Of a stretch of DNA of 33,760 bases, positions 31,955-33,760 are shown in pieces. The notes under the pieces were generated by a model, which worked only from the letters and a program-made list of their open reading frames with translations, was not told where the DNA came from and made no database searches. A program made the position numbers and the translations under genes. The stretch's first letter is position 1. Every line of letters begins with the position of its first letter. This DNA is from an uncultured Lachnospiraceae bacterium (GTDB lineage Bacteria; Bacillota; Clostridia; Lachnospirales; Lachnospiraceae): assembly GCA_910588285.1 (NCBI GenBank), contig CAJUQB010000054.1:1-33760 (forward strand), given 5' to 3'.

Positions 31955-32851
31955 ATGAAGAAAAAAGCAGTAAGTATGATTTGTACAGCAATGGCAGCAG
32001 TATCCATGCTGGCTGTCACAGCATGCGGCAGCGGCACGGCGGACAGCGGAGCCGGTACGGCAAATGTGGTAGATACGAAGGAATCAAAGCAGGAGGACAG
32101 CGCCGGAGAGGATCAGGAGGGCAGCGGCGACCTTCTGGAGGCCATTCAGCAGAGAGGAGAGCTGATTGTAGCCATGGAGGGAACCTGGGCGCCCTGGACC
32201 TACCATGATGAGGAGGACAATCTGGTGGGCTATGACGTGGAGGTGGCAAAGGCCATTGCCAGGGAACTTGGCGTGGAGGCCACTTTTGTGGAAGGCGAGT
32301 GGGACGGACTTTTTGCAGGAATGGATTCCGGGCGGTATGACCTGGTGATCAATGGCGTGGAGCCTACAGAGGAACGGAGGCAGAAGTACGATTTCTCCGA
32401 GCCTTATGGCTATATCCGCACAGCCCTGGTGGTGCGCAGCGACAATGAAGAGATCAAGGGCTTTGAGGATCTGGAAGGAAAAAGCACGGCCAACAGTATT
32501 GCGAGCACCTACATGATCCTGGCCGAGGAGTATGGGGCGACAGCCACCGGTGTGGATACGCTGGATCAGACATTGGACATGGTGCTTTCCGGGCGGGCAG
32601 ACGCCACTCTCAATGCTGAGGTATCCTTCTATGACTATTTTAAGATTCACCCGGAGGCAGAGCTTAAGGTGGCGGCCCTGACAGACGAGGCCTCCCCGGT
32701 GCTGATTCCCATGCGTAAGGGCCCGCAGACAGAGCGCCTGCGCTCGGCGGTCAATGAGGCCATTGCAGCAATACGGGAGTCCGGGGAATTGAGCGCTATT
32801 TCGGAGAAGTATTTTGGCAGCGATATTTCGGGGGCAGAGACAGGGAATTAG
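31955..32851 (+). CDS. Amino acid (probably cystine) binding lipoprotein
   Basis: The 298-residue family 3 solute-binding protein has a lipoprotein signal with lipobox LAVTAC, an acidic Ser/Gly/Glu linker (to about 60), and the binding fold beginning RGELIVAMEGTWAPWTYHDEEDNLVGYDVEVAKAIARELG. GEWDGLFAGMDSGRYDLVINGVEPTEERRQKYDFSEPY matches the block seen in cystine-binding TcyA/FliY proteins. This is my main reason to suggest cystine; other polar amino acids remain possible. The start is the ATG at 31955 with AGGAG 9 nt upstream; an in-frame ATG at 31946 abuts the ribosome binding site. It is the last gene of the operon, and no clear terminator follows. Confidence 0.92.
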   Translation: MKKKAVSMICTAMAAVSMLAVTACGSGTADSGAGTANVVDTKESKQEDSAGEDQEGSGDLLEAIQQRGELIVAMEGTWAPWTYHDEEDNLVGYDVEVAKAIARELGVEATFVEGEWDGLFAGMDSGRYDLVINGVEPTEERRQKYDFSEPYGYIRTALVVRSDNEEIKGFEDLEGKSTANSIASTYMILAEEYGATATGVDTLDQTLDMVLSGRADATLNAEVSFYDYFKIHPEAELKVAALTDEASPVLIPMRKGPQTERLRSAVNEAIAAIRESGELSAISEKYFGSDISGAETGN

Positions 32852-33135
32852 GGCATGCGGCAGATACTCTCATCCTTTCAGCTACTGCAGCCGGTAGCCC
32901 TGCAGATTTGCTCACTTGTGGCAAAACGCAATTCAACCATAAAGGAAAAATAATCCCTACTGCGAACAATCCCCCTAATAAATTGAGGGAGAAAGCCGTC
33001 TGCTGATTTCGTCCTCTTGTCTTTGCTATTCCCTATCGATCGAAACGGAATTTCAATATGGTTTCAGCCAATTTTGCCTTTAATCTGTCCTGTGTGTCGT
33101 CACCTTGGGACAATTTGTCTCGAACTTGTTTGAAA

Positions 33136-33198
33136 TGGAAACGCCGGGCCCGTATGTTTGGCCCGTCAAAAAACAGCGAGTAGCGGCCCGGCGTTCCA
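33136..33198. repeat. GC-rich inverted repeat in the gene-poor stretch
   Basis: AACGCCGGGCC (33140-33150) and GGCCCGGCGTT (33185-33195) are perfect inverted copies. With TGGA and TCCA outside them, and one bulged A, the arms reach 14 bp. The 34-nt spacer includes GGCCC, which could pair alternatively with the left arm. No T-run follows. An origin of transfer, a recombination site or an element end are possible roles. Confidence 0.6.
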
Positions 33199-33326
33199 TT
33201 GTTTTGTGCGGCGGCCCCAAGCGGCAAGCGGCCAGCTTGTCCCTCGCGGATTGTGGCTGTGGGGCCGGCAGGTTCCCTACGCGCGGCGGTGGTGTTGGTC
33301 GCTCGTCCTCCCGTGGGAGAAAAGAA

Positions 33327-33364
33327 AACGGCGGCTTGAAATTTGATATTTCAAAACCGCCGTT
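33327..33364 (-). terminator. Terminator of the minus-strand gene at the right edge
   Basis: AACGGCGG (33327-33334) and CCGCCGTT (33357-33364) pair, and the interior adds TTGAAAT/ATTTCAA to extend the stem. Read on the minus strand the hairpin is followed by TTCTTTTCTCC, a T-rich tail. It lies 90 nt past the end of the gene at 33454-33759. Confidence 0.7.
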
Positions 33365-33453
33365 AGGCTACTGGTTATTTTGTTTTGGCGCGCAGATATT
33401 CAGCCGCCGAAACAACGTTTTTTCATTTACCGTTGAGCAGCGTTTGGTTTGCA

Positions 33454-33759
33454 TTAACTTTCTACGATTCCTACAATATCCTTTTTATTGATTATGACAA
33501 CTGAGTTGTTATCCTTGATTTGTATACTGTCAGTAGTGATGGATGATACTATAACTTTTTGATACTTATTTCTATCCGCTTGATAAAAATAAAGGTATTG
33601 ATTATCTTGTCCAATAATAGCAACCGTATAATAACCACTATCCCAGTTTTTTAGATCGATATTGCACCACATCCCAATAAAGCGACTGTAATCAATCCCT
33701 TGGACTACTAGTACAGCGAATAATAAGTAACTGACACCTTGACTTGTCTGATTTTTCAT
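33454..33759 (-). CDS. Small AT-rich membrane-associated hypothetical protein, cut by the window edge
   Basis: The visible 101 residues start with a polar stretch and a hydrophobic segment (VSYLLFAVLVVQGI), followed by a mostly beta-type soluble part rich in Tyr, Asn, Ile and Val, ending KKDIVGIVES. Its base composition is clearly more AT-rich than every other gene in the window, which points to separate origin. The first ATG lies at the last bases of the window, so whether it is the true start, and whether a ribosome binding site precedes it, cannot be seen. No family is recognised. A terminator follows at 33327-33364. Confidence 0.55.
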   Translation of the reverse strand: MKNQTSQGVSYLLFAVLVVQGIDYSRFIGMWCNIDLKNWDSGYYTVAIIGQDNQYLYFYQADRNKYQKVIVSSITTDSIQIKDNNSVVIINKKDIVGIVES

Positions 33760-33760
33760 C

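Larger units (their letters stand above)
32852..33453. other. Gene-poor stretch between the cystine-type operon and an AT-rich gene
   Basis: About 600 nt without a convincing gene. The only frames here are short and overlap one another on both strands without ribosome binding sites. The first 200 nt are mixed in composition. On the minus strand they contain an unstarted hydrophobic frame (NLLGGLFAVGIIFPLWLNCV, about 32930-33000), possibly a gene fragment. The centre (33136-33300) is markedly GC-rich and carries an inverted repeat; a minus-strand terminator lies at 33327-33364. The mosaic suggests an insertion border. Confidence 0.6.

Noticed and set aside
32870..33033. Hydrophobic minus-strand frame (LLGGLFAVGIIFPLWLN)
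   Set aside because: It looks like a membrane segment but has no start codon with a ribosome binding site, begins after a stop and runs into antisense of the binding-protein gene.
33033..33227. 64-codon minus-strand frame ending AKLAETILKFRFDR
   Set aside because: It crosses the GC-rich inverted repeat, has no ribosome binding site and overlaps other equally weak frames. It could be a fragment of an element gene but cannot be supported.

Overview
The window looks like chromosomal DNA from a Lachnospiraceae-type gut clostridium. Most of it is GC-rich, uses GGAGG-type ribosome binding sites, and carries gene sets typical of that family: a YesM-type kinase beside a carbohydrate ABC operon, a LytTR/GHKL two-component pair, a DUF4179 anti-sigma factor and an HD-GYP regulator. 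This is judged from protein character and codon use, not from a database search. I see no rRNA, tRNA or CRISPR array.

Layout. 1-7476 (+): a 5'-truncated sensor kinase, then a sugar ABC operon (lipoprotein, two permeases), a GH13 amylase-family enzyme and a UroD/MtaA-type protein. 7498-11484 (-): the potassium pair trkH/trkA and a flippase-like membrane protein. 11703-13673 (-): an ECF sigma factor with its DUF4179 anti-sigma partner. 13815-17693 (+): a heterodimeric multidrug-type ABC exporter behind a long leader. That leader holds a 37-codon ORF, a hexapeptide ORF and an intrinsic terminator, and is the most interesting element here. 17810-17989 (+): a small conserved-looking protein. 18058-23368 (-): a LytTR response regulator, a GHKL kinase, an ABC ATPase and an FtsX-type permease.

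23448-25396 is a decayed locus. The 3' half of a histidine kinase (-) abuts the 3' half of a HlyD/MacA-type adaptor (+). Both have lost their 5' halves, as if one deletion removed a divergent promoter region; the adaptor also has frameshifts. An apparently intact permease follows, with no ATPase beside it. 25477-27598 (+) encodes an HPt protein, a REC-HD-GYP protein and a sigma-like protein lacking region 4. A long perfect palindrome and a terminator separate these from an RsmF-type rRNA methyltransferase (27781-29220).

29223-32851: a LysR regulator diverges from a small Cys-rich protein and a polar amino acid (probably cystine) ABC system. From about 32852 the sequence changes character: a gene-poor stretch with a GC-rich inverted repeat, then an AT-rich small membrane protein gene cut by the window end. 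This may be the edge of an acquired element.

Functional logic: one sugar-uptake and utilisation unit, one potassium unit, two signal-coupled export systems, one antibiotic-type exporter with an apparent ribosome-sensing attenuator, and one amino-acid uptake operon.
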